Notes under the pieces: model-generated
What the model was told of the DNA's origin: nothing
Database searches by the model: none
The model's input: the letters and a program-made list of their open reading frames with translations, nothing else
Translations under genes and position numbers: made by a program
Shown: positions 37,443-44,833 of the stretch, piece after piece
Position numbering within the stretch: position 1 is the stretch's first letter
How the letters are laid out: every line of letters begins with the position of its first letter
NCBI RefSeq assembly: GCF_003149185.1
Contig: NZ_QGDO01000003.1
Coordinates: 764,379 to 828,378, forward strand
DNA from: Sediminitomix flava
GTDB lineage: Bacteria > Bacteroidota > Bacteroidia > Cytophagales > Flammeovirgaceae
DNA length: 64,000 nt
Reading direction: 5' to 3'

Positions 37443-38105
37443 TTAAACAGTATGTTGGCTGGATACCCAAAAAATTTCAGGTAAAAAGGAAAAAGCTAAT
37501 GGACTTAACTCTATCAGCTTAGAAGGTTCTAAATAGATCTTATTTGAATGCTGTAATTCTTCCAAGTCTCTTTTTTCTAAGATGATATTCTTTTGCTCAA
37601 TTAATTGCTGACTTTTTAATAGTGCAATCATAGCTGTAGAATCACTAAAACTGAGGTTAGCTTGTTGCTTCCCAATCTGAATTACATATTCTTCTTTAAA
37701 TGATAATGTAGGGTGACTAGCTTCTTGGACAGACAATTCGTATAGTTTTTTTAGAATAGCCAATGCTGAAATAGGAAGTTGACTTAAAATTCTACAATAA
37801 TAGTCATGAATTTTGCAGGTGTTCTGATAGTCTACAGCATTGATAAATAGGTGAGACCAAACTAATTGATGATTAGGGTCTGAGATATATTTGCATGAAT
37901 CAAGAAACAGGTAAAGAAAGCTAGGGCTGATTTTTTTTAGGTGAAGTTTTCTTTCATTAATTATTTCTAAAGAATTCTTAAGAATATGTAACTGGTTTGT
38001 TGCTTTCCACGTTTGATTCTTAGAAATATCGAATGAAAATTCGTTATCAGTTAATTGTGAAAGTAAGTTAGTGATTTGCTGTTTGACATTCATAAGGTGA
38101 ATCAT
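37443..38105 (-). CDS. Hypothetical helical protein, faintly like Abi-alpha/DUF4393
   Basis: The 220-residue protein has no signal peptide. The middle reads LYLFLDSCKYISDPNHQLVW, then SHLFINAVD, then HDYYCRILSQLPISALAILK. This order (a 'D-x-x-LVW-x-LF-INA' helix, then a His/Tyr helix and a 'L-P-x-x-A-x-IL-x-L' helix) is similar to the DUF4393/Abi-alpha abortive-infection-type proteins, but the match is by eye only. An alternative start is the Met four codons in. It is divergent from a tiny membrane-protein ORF. The surrounding DNA is even more A+T-rich than usual, which can mark acquired genes. Confidence 0.6.
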   Translation of the reverse strand: MIHLMNVKQQITNLLSQLTDNEFSFDISKNQTWKATNQLHILKNSLEIINERKLHLKKISPSFLYLFLDSCKYISDPNHQLVWSHLFINAVDYQNTCKIHDYYCRILSQLPISALAILKKLYELSVQEASHPTLSFKEEYVIQIGKQQANLSFSDSTAMIALLKSQQLIEQKNIILEKRDLEELQHSNKIYLEPSKLIELSPLAFSFLPEIFWVSSQHTV

Positions 38106-38147
38106 GCTTAGGACTAAAAATTATCTCAACCTTAAAACATTAAAGCT

Positions 38148-38279
38148 ATGTTCGAAATATTTGGTTTAATATCTGGTGTATTATTAATATTCTTAGCTTC
38201 AAATTTTCAATGTAAAAATAGATCGAAAAAGGCTTTAAAACCTATTCCTGTAAGAGTGAGATCTAACAATCGACCATAA
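38148..38279 (+). CDS. Candidate 43-residue single-pass membrane protein
   Basis: The ORF runs ATG 38148 to TAA 38277-38279. The peptide opens with about 19 hydrophobic residues (MFEIFGLISGVLLIFLASN) and ends in a strongly basic tail (KNRSKK ... RVRS), the 'positive-inside' layout of a small inner-membrane protein. It is the only plus-strand ORF before the perfect terminator at 38401-38443, which supports a real transcript. It is divergent from the DUF4393-like gene by 42 bases. Its function is unknown. Confidence 0.55.
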   Translation: MFEIFGLISGVLLIFLASNFQCKNRSKKALKPIPVRVRSNNRP

Positions 38280-38400
38280 TTTACTTGATCTACTGTATAA
38301 AACAATATTTATATGTCGAATATTTAAATAATTCAATTTTGTACAGTAGAATCTAGCTTTCTAAAATATTAATTTTACTTTATTGTATATATATGATAAT

Positions 38401-38443
38401 CAACAATAAGTTTCTGTATAGAAACATTATTGTTGTTTTTTTT
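38401..38443 (+). terminator. Strong terminator after the small membrane-protein ORF
   Basis: CAACAATAA (38401-38409) pairs with TTATTGTTG (38427-38435), with inner GTTTC/GAAAC and one bulged A, followed by eight T residues. Confidence 0.88.
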
Positions 38444-38791
38444 ATTGAAATTTTTTAACTTCCATTAATAAGATTTTTATTTTATCCTATCTTTTAATGA
38501 AAACTATTGCCAGTACTATGCATCCTATGACTTATACCTCGAACTTAGTTAGAGGTAAAAAGATCAGTCTGCGCAATTTACAACCTATCTTTGACTGTTG
38601 ATTTAGTTTTAATCTTTTCAACTATTCTACCCCCTTATTTTTTTAGTATTATCTATCTATTAAGACTTTTAATAGAATAGCTCTTCTATTTTTTTGATTA
38701 AGGTGCTTACTTTAATTTTCGGAAAGAAAGTTAAAGCTGGGTTTAAATTGCCTTTTTCTAAAACATCTTTTTACTCAAATTAACTAAGAAC
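38444..38791. other. A+T-rich intergenic stretch without a gene
   Basis: I see no ORF longer than 34 codons (38497-38601, rejected) and no RNA-like structure. It presumably holds the promoter of the following lipoprotein gene; no clear TAnnTTTG element stands out. Confidence 0.4.
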
Positions 38792-39847
38792 ATGAAACTG
38801 AGAAAGTTTTTATACATCATCTCTTTACTATCTATTTCAATTGTAGGTTGTGAAAAGCAATCTGAAGAAGAACAAAGTTCAAGTGAAAGGAGAGGAGGTT
38901 CTCCAAAAATGTACCTGACAGGAAGCTCAAGTGATGTCCAAACAAATTCAAAATTTGGTATTGCTTTAATGGGGGGAGCAGATGCAAATACCATCGCCGA
39001 ACAACGTGCATTCGAGTTTTTGGTTGATCAATCAAATGGTGGTGATGTTGTTGTGTTACGTTCATCTGGTACAGATGGCTACAACAGCTTCATATATAAT
39101 GATATTGGAGGCGTGAACTCTGTGAGAACTTTTGTCATCACTAAAAGAAGTCAAGCAAGTCATAGTTCTTTGATCACAGCAGTCAACAATGCTGAAATTA
39201 TTTTTATGACTGGTGGTAACCAAGATGATTATGTGTCTTATTGGAAAGACACAGATCTAGAAACAGCTATTAATAACGCTGTAAACTTCAATGGTGCTTC
39301 TATAGGGGGTACAAGTGCTGGACTTGCTATTTTGGGTGAATTGTATTATTCAGCAGCAAATGGTACTGTCTATTCAGATGAAGCATTAGATGACCCTTAT
39401 GATACTTACATGGCAGGTTTGGGAGATCGTTTTCTTGATGTAGATTACATGGATAATGTGATTACTGACACACACTACAACGAAAGAGATCGTCAAGGAC
39501 GTCATTTTACTTTTATGGCTAGAATGGTGAAAGACTTTGGCGTTTCAGCATCTAACATTAAAGGTATTGGCGTTGATGAAGCAACTTCGGTTACAGTTGA
39601 TCACAATGGTTATGCTAAAGTTTATGGAAGTGGAGATGCTTATTTCTTACGAGGTCAAGGAAAAACACCTGAAACGTGTAAGTCAGGAACAAGATTGACT
39701 TGGAATGATGGAGGACAAGCTGTAAAAGCAAATGTGTTGAGAGGTACAAACTCGGGTTCTAATGAATTTGATATGGTTAATTGGTCAACCAATGATGGTT
39801 CTGTAGAATATTGGAGTGCGAATAATGGTAATTTTGTGAGGAACTAA
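38792..39847 (+). CDS. Cyanophycinase-like peptidase S51 family lipoprotein
   Basis: The 351-residue protein has a signal with lipobox IVGC (Cys20), followed by an acidic and serine-rich linker. The S51/class I amidotransferase-like fold is marked by MTGGNQDDY, the nucleophile elbow GGTSAG (Ser175), DTHYNERDRQGRHF (the cyanophycinase His region) and GIGVDEATS. Classical cyanophycinase cuts beta-Asp-Arg dipeptides in the cytosol. A lipidated version in a non-cyanobacterium is more likely an extracytoplasmic dipeptidase, for isoaspartyl or imported cyanophycin fragments, which is inference. A hairpin terminator follows. Confidence 0.88.
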   Translation: MKLRKFLYIISLLSISIVGCEKQSEEEQSSSERRGGSPKMYLTGSSSDVQTNSKFGIALMGGADANTIAEQRAFEFLVDQSNGGDVVVLRSSGTDGYNSFIYNDIGGVNSVRTFVITKRSQASHSSLITAVNNAEIIFMTGGNQDDYVSYWKDTDLETAINNAVNFNGASIGGTSAGLAILGELYYSAANGTVYSDEALDDPYDTYMAGLGDRFLDVDYMDNVITDTHYNERDRQGRHFTFMARMVKDFGVSASNIKGIGVDEATSVTVDHNGYAKVYGSGDAYFLRGQGKTPETCKSGTRLTWNDGGQAVKANVLRGTNSGSNEFDMVNWSTNDGSVEYWSANNGNFVRN

Positions 39848-39867
39848 TCAACTCACTCCTTAAAAAG

Positions 39868-39898
39868 AAGCCTTATCAGTTTAACTGATAAGGCTTTT
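39868..39898. terminator. Bidirectional terminator between the S51 lipoprotein and the TonB-like gene
   Basis: AAGCCTTATCAGTT (39868-39881) pairs with AACTGATAAGGCTT (39883-39896) with almost no loop left open; A residues lie before and T residues after it. Confidence 0.85.
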
Positions 39899-39899
39899 A

Positions 39900-40820
39900 T
39901 TATTTTGTTGTAATGATAAATGTAATCCGTCCTGATGTTGTGCTGTTTACATCAGCATCTTGGTCTGTTGGTTCAAAGAGTAATTGATAAACAGCCTCTT
40001 TGTATTTCTGCTCAGTAGATTTAGAAACAGTACTGGTTACTGTTTTAACACTGATTACTTCGCCTACATCATCAATTGTAATATCAAAGATTACTTTTCC
40101 TGTTTCTGAAGAAGAATCGGATACTTTGGGTTTATCCATCCACATCCAACCAGGCATATCAAGGTTTGAACCACCTTTTCCTCCACTAGAATTTAAAAGT
40201 GCATCAGCATTAATTTCACCTTTTTCATTCCCTTGATCACCTGTAGCTCCTTCTACATTACCCTGATTTACATTTTCTTTAGAATTTTCACCTTCTTTAT
40301 TTCCACTGCTAGAAGGAACTAAAAGAGAATTTTCATCAACAGTAGGGCTTGTTTCCTCTTGAGATGGCTGTTCTGTTTGAACATTTTCACTTGCAGATTC
40401 TTCAGTAATAATATCATCGCTTGCCGTGACATCACTTTCAGAATTTTCTACATTTTCTGAAATTAATTCCTCTTGCGCTACTTCTTCATTTTCTGCTGCA
40501 TCATCTTGAGTAATTTGTTCAGATTCTTCAAACTCTTCCATCGCTTCTTGAAGCTCTTCGTCACTTAATTCATCTGATTCGCTTTCCTCATTTTCCAATG
40601 TTTCTGAGGGAGTTTCATCCTTTGAGTTTTGTGTAAGACCTTCTCCAGTATCATCTACTCCAAAATTCATTTCAATCCCAAGTTCTTGTTCTTGGTTTTG
40701 AATTGTTGAATGAATCATAGTATAAGCTAATGCAACTATAAATCCGATGTGAAGTATGCTTGCTAAAACAAAAGCGATAGCTCGATTTCTCTTATACTGT
40801 TTTTGATTATCATTTGCCAT
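39900..40820 (-). CDS. TonB/TolA-like energy transducer with a long acidic linker
   Basis: I start at the Met of MANDNQKQYKRNR because it lies 4 bases after the exbD stop; the longer reading from 40859 would overlap exbD. The 306-residue protein has one N-terminal membrane helix (about 15-35), then about 150 residues extremely rich in Glu, Ser, Asp and Asn rather than the Pro/Lys linker of TonB, and a C-terminal TonB_C-like domain (about 230-306: VIFDITIDDVGEVISVKTV). It would couple the ExbB/ExbD motor to an outer-membrane partner. The acidic linker and neighbours make a TolA-like role possible. Confidence 0.82.
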   Translation of the reverse strand: MANDNQKQYKRNRAIAFVLASILHIGFIVALAYTMIHSTIQNQEQELGIEMNFGVDDTGEGLTQNSKDETPSETLENEESESDELSDEELQEAMEEFEESEQITQDDAAENEEVAQEELISENVENSESDVTASDDIITEESASENVQTEQPSQEETSPTVDENSLLVPSSSGNKEGENSKENVNQGNVEGATGDQGNEKGEINADALLNSSGGKGGSNLDMPGWMWMDKPKVSDSSSETGKVIFDITIDDVGEVISVKTVTSTVSKSTEQKYKEAVYQLLFEPTDQDADVNSTTSGRITFIITTK

Positions 40821-40824
40821 ACTA

Positions 40825-41214
40825 TTATTGTTTTTGAGTGGCAACTGAAACTTTAGCATTTAGCTTTGATGCAGTACTTGCAACTTTTACTAAATATTCA
40901 ACAGGGACATCTTTATCTACAAATAAGGTAACACTTCCATTTTTAGATGGTAGAATTTCTTTTAGCTTATCCTCAATTCTAGATTCAGCTGTCGGGACTT
41001 CGTTGACGTAGTACTGAAGATCTTTTGTAATTGTAACCTTTACTTTTGTTACTTCTTTCTGACTATTTGCACTCTTTGGTAAAGAGATTGGAAGTCCAGT
41101 TGGAGTTGCAAAGTTTGAAGTCAGCATAAAGAAGATAAGAAGAAGGAATACAATATCCGTCATAGAAGACATGTTGAATGACGGGTCAATTTTATTTTTT
41201 GCTTGTATCGCCAT
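40825..41214 (-). CDS. exbD: ExbD/TolR family proton-channel subunit
   Basis: The 129-residue protein has one membrane helix with the essential acidic residue Asp20 in FNMSSMTDIVFLLLIFFML, then a periplasmic ExbD/TolR fold (LQYYVNEVPTAESRIEDKL). It works with ExbB/TolQ to turn proton flow into motion of the TonB/TolA-like partner. It is 16 bases after the exbB stop and 4 bases before the TonB-like start. Confidence 0.92.
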   Translation of the reverse strand: MAIQAKNKIDPSFNMSSMTDIVFLLLIFFMLTSNFATPTGLPISLPKSANSQKEVTKVKVTITKDLQYYVNEVPTAESRIEDKLKEILPSKNGSVTLFVDKDVPVEYLVKVASTASKLNAKVSVATQKQ

Positions 41215-41230
41215 AGTATCTTCTATAAAT

Positions 41231-41908
41231 TTATACTCTTTCTGCTTTTTTAGGATTTGGTTGTTGTAGTAGATCGATGAATTCGATACTTGTCACCTCC
41301 ATTTGGTGTACAACTTCAGCGACCTGTCTAACTAAGTAGTTATATGTGATGTAAGCTAAAATACCTACAATTAGTCCACCAGCTGTTGTAACCATTGCTT
41401 CATAGATACCTGTAGAAAGTAATTGGGCATCTACAGCACCTTGTTCAATACCTGCAAGTGATCTGAATGCGGTAATCATACCAATTACAGTTCCTAAGAA
41501 ACCAATCATTGGAGCAGCCCCAGAAATCGTACCCAGAACTCCAACATGTTTTTCTAAGTTGTAAAGTTCAATCTTACCTACATTTTCAATGGCAACTTCT
41601 ATGTTTTTTAGTGGAGAACCAATGTGTTTTACACCTGCTTTAAGCATTTTAGCCATTGGAGTACCATCTTCATTACAAAGGTCTATAGCTCTTTGCATAT
41701 CTCCTTGTAACACCGCTGATTTTACATTTTTAAGCAACTCTTTTGGTGATTTTTTAGCTTTTTTGATCGTTAAATATCTTTCAATAAATACAAAAGTACC
41801 CCAGAAACAAAGTATCAAAAGTACGATCATTGTTACACCACCTTTCATCACCAAGTCTAATGCAGACTGGTCTGGTACAACTGCTTGTGTGATTTCTAAA
41901 AGTTTCAT
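41231..41908 (-). CDS. exbB: ExbB/TolQ/MotA-like proton-channel subunit
   Basis: The 225-residue protein has three membrane helices (about 22-42, 125-150 and 165-190). The family core GTISGAAPMIGFLGTVIGMI and the following STGIYEAMVTTAGGLIVGI carry the conserved Gly, Thr and Ala-Thr-Thr positions. It forms the inner-membrane channel with ExbD. It heads the exbB-exbD-tonB run and is separated from the HU/SPOR gene by a weak terminator. Confidence 0.92.
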   Translation of the reverse strand: MKLLEITQAVVPDQSALDLVMKGGVTMIVLLILCFWGTFVFIERYLTIKKAKKSPKELLKNVKSAVLQGDMQRAIDLCNEDGTPMAKMLKAGVKHIGSPLKNIEVAIENVGKIELYNLEKHVGVLGTISGAAPMIGFLGTVIGMITAFRSLAGIEQGAVDAQLLSTGIYEAMVTTAGGLIVGILAYITYNYLVRQVAEVVHQMEVTSIEFIDLLQQPNPKKAERV

Positions 41909-41936
41909 TTCTATTGATTGTCAGTAGGATAAAATA

Positions 41937-41968
41937 AACCGCAAACCAAACAATATTGATTTGCGGTT
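41937..41968 (-). terminator. Terminator-like hairpin between the HU/SPOR and exbB genes
   Basis: AACCGCAAA (41937-41945) pairs perfectly with TTTGCGGTT (41960-41968). The minus-strand tail TATTTTAT is only moderately T-rich, so partial readthrough into exbB is likely. Confidence 0.55.
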
Positions 41969-41988
41969 CCATAAAGATTATTTAGTAA

Positions 41989-42990
41989 TTAGTTTTTCCA
42001 AACCCAACTTCCTGGGAATGATGAATTCACTTTTTCTTGAAGTGATTTGGCTTCTGATTTATTGTTAAACCCATCTAAAGCCACTCTGTATTTTGTAGGA
42101 GTACGAATGATTTGTGCATTAGTATATCCATCTTTTTTAAAACCTCTTACACTTTTCTTAGCATTTTCAAGGTTTGAGAATGAAGATACAATGACATAAT
42201 ACTGCCCTGTTTTTTCTTCTAAAACTCCAGCATATGAAGTTTTTGATTTAGTGGTTTTAGAAGTAGTTGTTGCTTTTTTAACAGGCTTCTCTTCGACTTT
42301 AGTCTCTTCTACAACAGGTGTTGAAACATTCTCTTCTAAATCGACAGGTCCGCTTAATTCTTCTTCTTGTATGATATCAGTATTTGCTTCCTCTACTTTA
42401 TCAGTTACTTTTTCCTCTTCTTGAGCTACTGTTTGTGTAGTAGAAGAATCTTGAGTCATAAAATAATATGCTCCACCACCTCCAACAACTACAAGAATTA
42501 GACCTACTAATAATAGCGCTTTTAGTGTCGTATTTCCTTTGTTAGCAGAGGAATCATCATCTTCTTGATCATCAATTATTGGTGATGCATTTATTTTAGG
42601 CAGTCCAAAACTTTCAGGATTAATATTTACTTCATCAAATTGATTGAATGAAATCAGTCCATTATCTTTTGTGAAATAACCTAAACCTTCGATTTCTGCA
42701 ATTCCTTCAGCATTCAATGTTTGCTTTATTGTACTTACATAAAGCTGAACTTCAGTTGCAATATCTATTTCGTCTTCTCCTGTTTTCTTTTCAATGTAAG
42801 AAGCTATAGAGTGGTTAACCTGTTCTTGAAAGTCCTCTTCAAAAATAATAGCTTCATCTGGTGGAGATATTAAATTCCCTGAATCGCTCATATCAGCATT
42901 ATGTGATGTAGAACGAAATGTTCCTAATTGTGGAATTACGGCTATCTTATTTTCTTCTAGCTGCTGTTTTATATACTTATGGACTTTCAT
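41989..42990 (-). CDS. HU-CCDC81-like domain, membrane helix and SPOR domain protein
   Basis: The 333-residue protein has two HU/CCDC81-like segments in residues 1-130 (MKVHKYIKQQLEENKIAVIP, and IEGLGYFTKDNG), which lie in the cytoplasm. A Gly-rich membrane helix (about 157-177) is followed by an acidic and then Lys/Thr-rich linker, and by a SPOR domain (about 262-333: YYVIVSSFSNLENAKKSVRG). SPOR domains bind denuded glycan strands at division sites. A DNA-binding-like domain joined through the membrane to a septal peptidoglycan-binding domain is a recurrent Bacteroidota architecture. Confidence 0.85.
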   Translation of the reverse strand: MKVHKYIKQQLEENKIAVIPQLGTFRSTSHNADMSDSGNLISPPDEAIIFEEDFQEQVNHSIASYIEKKTGEDEIDIATEVQLYVSTIKQTLNAEGIAEIEGLGYFTKDNGLISFNQFDEVNINPESFGLPKINASPIIDDQEDDDSSANKGNTTLKALLLVGLILVVVGGGGAYYFMTQDSSTTQTVAQEEEKVTDKVEEANTDIIQEEELSGPVDLEENVSTPVVEETKVEEKPVKKATTTSKTTKSKTSYAGVLEEKTGQYYVIVSSFSNLENAKKSVRGFKKDGYTNAQIIRTPTKYRVALDGFNNKSEAKSLQEKVNSSFPGSWVWKN

Positions 42991-43150
42991 TTCTTGTGAA
43001 TTTACCCCGAAAAAAGTTTATTGTTATGTAAATAATAAGGATGACTAAAATAACATTTAGGCCTTCTAAATACCAAAATAAGCGTATTCTTCAGTGAATT
43101 AATAAAATTTTTAATCAAAAAATATTTAAAATTTTATATTTCTCTGACGA

Positions 43151-44812
43151 TTAAAAATTTATACTAGCTCCTAACATGACGTTAAAACCTAACTGCTCAT
43201 AATTATAGAAATATTCGTATTTCTGGCCTGTAATATTATTTAATTGAATATATGCTGCAAGCTGTTCATTCAATTGATAGTCTGTTCTTAGAAATAGATC
43301 AAAAATAGGGTCTAAAGTCACGGTGCTTTGATCTATATCTTTTGCCTTAATTCCTGTGTATAGGTAAGCTCCTGTTGCAAGAGTGAAGTTCTTTATTCCT
43401 TTATATTGAAGTTGGAAATTCCCTTCAAACTCTGGTCTGTGCCAAGCTTCACCAATATCTTCACCTACAGCATAACTATTATATTTAAAGTCAGCAGATG
43501 CTACGAGGTCTTTCTGAAGTTTTGAGTTAAGACCTATAGTGATATAAGTTACACCTGTGTTTTCATCTGAATAAAGAATGTCAAAGGTATTTTGAGAATC
43601 AGGGTTGTTTAAATAGAATCCCATATTTTTGAAAAGCCCATAACCCAATCCTAGTCTAAAGTTTGAATGCTGCCAAGGTGAAAAGTTAGTCCCAATTTCA
43701 GCTTGTAAGACTTTATTCTCATTGATGACATTTACATTATTGTGTATAAATGGATTAAAGTTAGAAACAGTTCTAAGGTTAATTTCATTTAGATCACCCT
43801 CAATTTTTCCATCAAAAAAGACTTGTTCATTCAATTGATATTTGGCAGAAATATCTGGGTAGATGTTGAAGGTACGAACTTGGCTGAGTGTATCCATGTC
43901 ATAAACAATTCGTCCTCCAATGTGGTAAGACAGTTGTTTACTTTCTTTTTCAAAAGCCAAAGAAGCTCTTACATATCCTTTATTTCTATCCCAACTTTCA
44001 TTTTTGAAATTATTGATGTTGAAATCTACTCCACCGACTACTTTACTATCTTTTGAGAGTTTATATCCTCCATACAACCCCAAATTCATGTAGAGTTCTT
44101 CACTATTGTACTGATCACTTAATGAGAACAGATCAATAGAAGGGATTACTTGCCATTCATCTTTTGCAGAATTAAGTTCATAGCTAGCAGAGAAGTCAAA
44201 ATGGTTGTATGATTGCTTGATATCATCCTTGTTTACATTCGCTAACTCCTCGTCAGATAAACCATAGAAATGAACAGTTCTTTGGTTGTAAGAAGTATTT
44301 ACTTTAAGAAGATCATTCCCGAAGTAAATATTTCCGAATGCTCCAATTGAGTTTCTATTACCACTTGATAAGCTACCTTCTACAGGTCCTTGGTATAAGC
44401 CATTGTGTAAAAACTGACCTCCTACTTGAACATTTTCATTCAAGTATTGCTGATAGAAAATATCTGCTTTTGTAGCTAAGGGAAATCCTAAACCTACCTC
44501 AGCTCTTCCTCCATCAGCATTGAAGCTGCTAATTTCTGGAGTTATGGTATAAGCTTGTTGTTCTACCGCAAGAGGTTGTAGGCTTATAGGCAATAATTTT
44601 AGTTCATATACTTGTGGCTTAGTTTCTTCAACTCTCTTTTTCTTAACCATTTTGTCCATTGGTTTTTGGACTTGAGGAAGAACTAAATCCGAAGACTTTT
44701 CAATGATAATTTCGGCATCATCCAATTGACTCCCTTGCTCTTGTGCAAATGCAAGCGAAGGAAACATGAATAAAGCAGAATAGATATATAGTTTATGAAA
44801 TTTGGTTTTCAT
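43151..44812 (-). CDS. Outer-membrane beta-barrel protein (TonB-receptor-like barrel without plug)
   Basis: The 553-residue protein has a signal peptide ending in SLAFAQ, an acidic/Lys-rich linker (about 25-70), then repeated amphipathic strands with aromatic girdles up to a final strand ending FNVMLGASINF, the C-terminal aromatic signature of outer-membrane proteins. I see no TonB plug domain, so it is not a classical receptor. It lies 21 bases downstream of the giant TPR gene and is surely cotranscribed. Such TPR plus barrel pairs are common in the phylum; the function is unknown. Confidence 0.8.
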   Translation of the reverse strand: MKTKFHKLYIYSALFMFPSLAFAQEQGSQLDDAEIIIEKSSDLVLPQVQKPMDKMVKKKRVEETKPQVYELKLLPISLQPLAVEQQAYTITPEISSFNADGGRAEVGLGFPLATKADIFYQQYLNENVQVGGQFLHNGLYQGPVEGSLSSGNRNSIGAFGNIYFGNDLLKVNTSYNQRTVHFYGLSDEELANVNKDDIKQSYNHFDFSASYELNSAKDEWQVIPSIDLFSLSDQYNSEELYMNLGLYGGYKLSKDSKVVGGVDFNINNFKNESWDRNKGYVRASLAFEKESKQLSYHIGGRIVYDMDTLSQVRTFNIYPDISAKYQLNEQVFFDGKIEGDLNEINLRTVSNFNPFIHNNVNVINENKVLQAEIGTNFSPWQHSNFRLGLGYGLFKNMGFYLNNPDSQNTFDILYSDENTGVTYITIGLNSKLQKDLVASADFKYNSYAVGEDIGEAWHRPEFEGNFQLQYKGIKNFTLATGAYLYTGIKAKDIDQSTVTLDPIFDLFLRTDYQLNEQLAAYIQLNNITGQKYEYFYNYEQLGFNVMLGASINF

Positions 44813-44833
44813 GTCAATAATGGTTGATCGTCC

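Noticed and set aside
38497-38601. 34-codon plus-strand ORF (MKTIASTMHPM start)
   Set aside because: It has no hydrophobic or family pattern, no following terminator, and a length expected by chance.
37261-38791. A genomic island boundary or integration site around the A+T-rich stretch
   Set aside because: There is no integrase, tRNA, or flanking direct repeat.
40220-40700. Glu/Ser-rich low-complexity stretch read as a sequencing or frame artefact
   Set aside because: It stays in one frame between a clean membrane helix and a recognisable TonB_C-like domain, and the start fits the exbD spacing.
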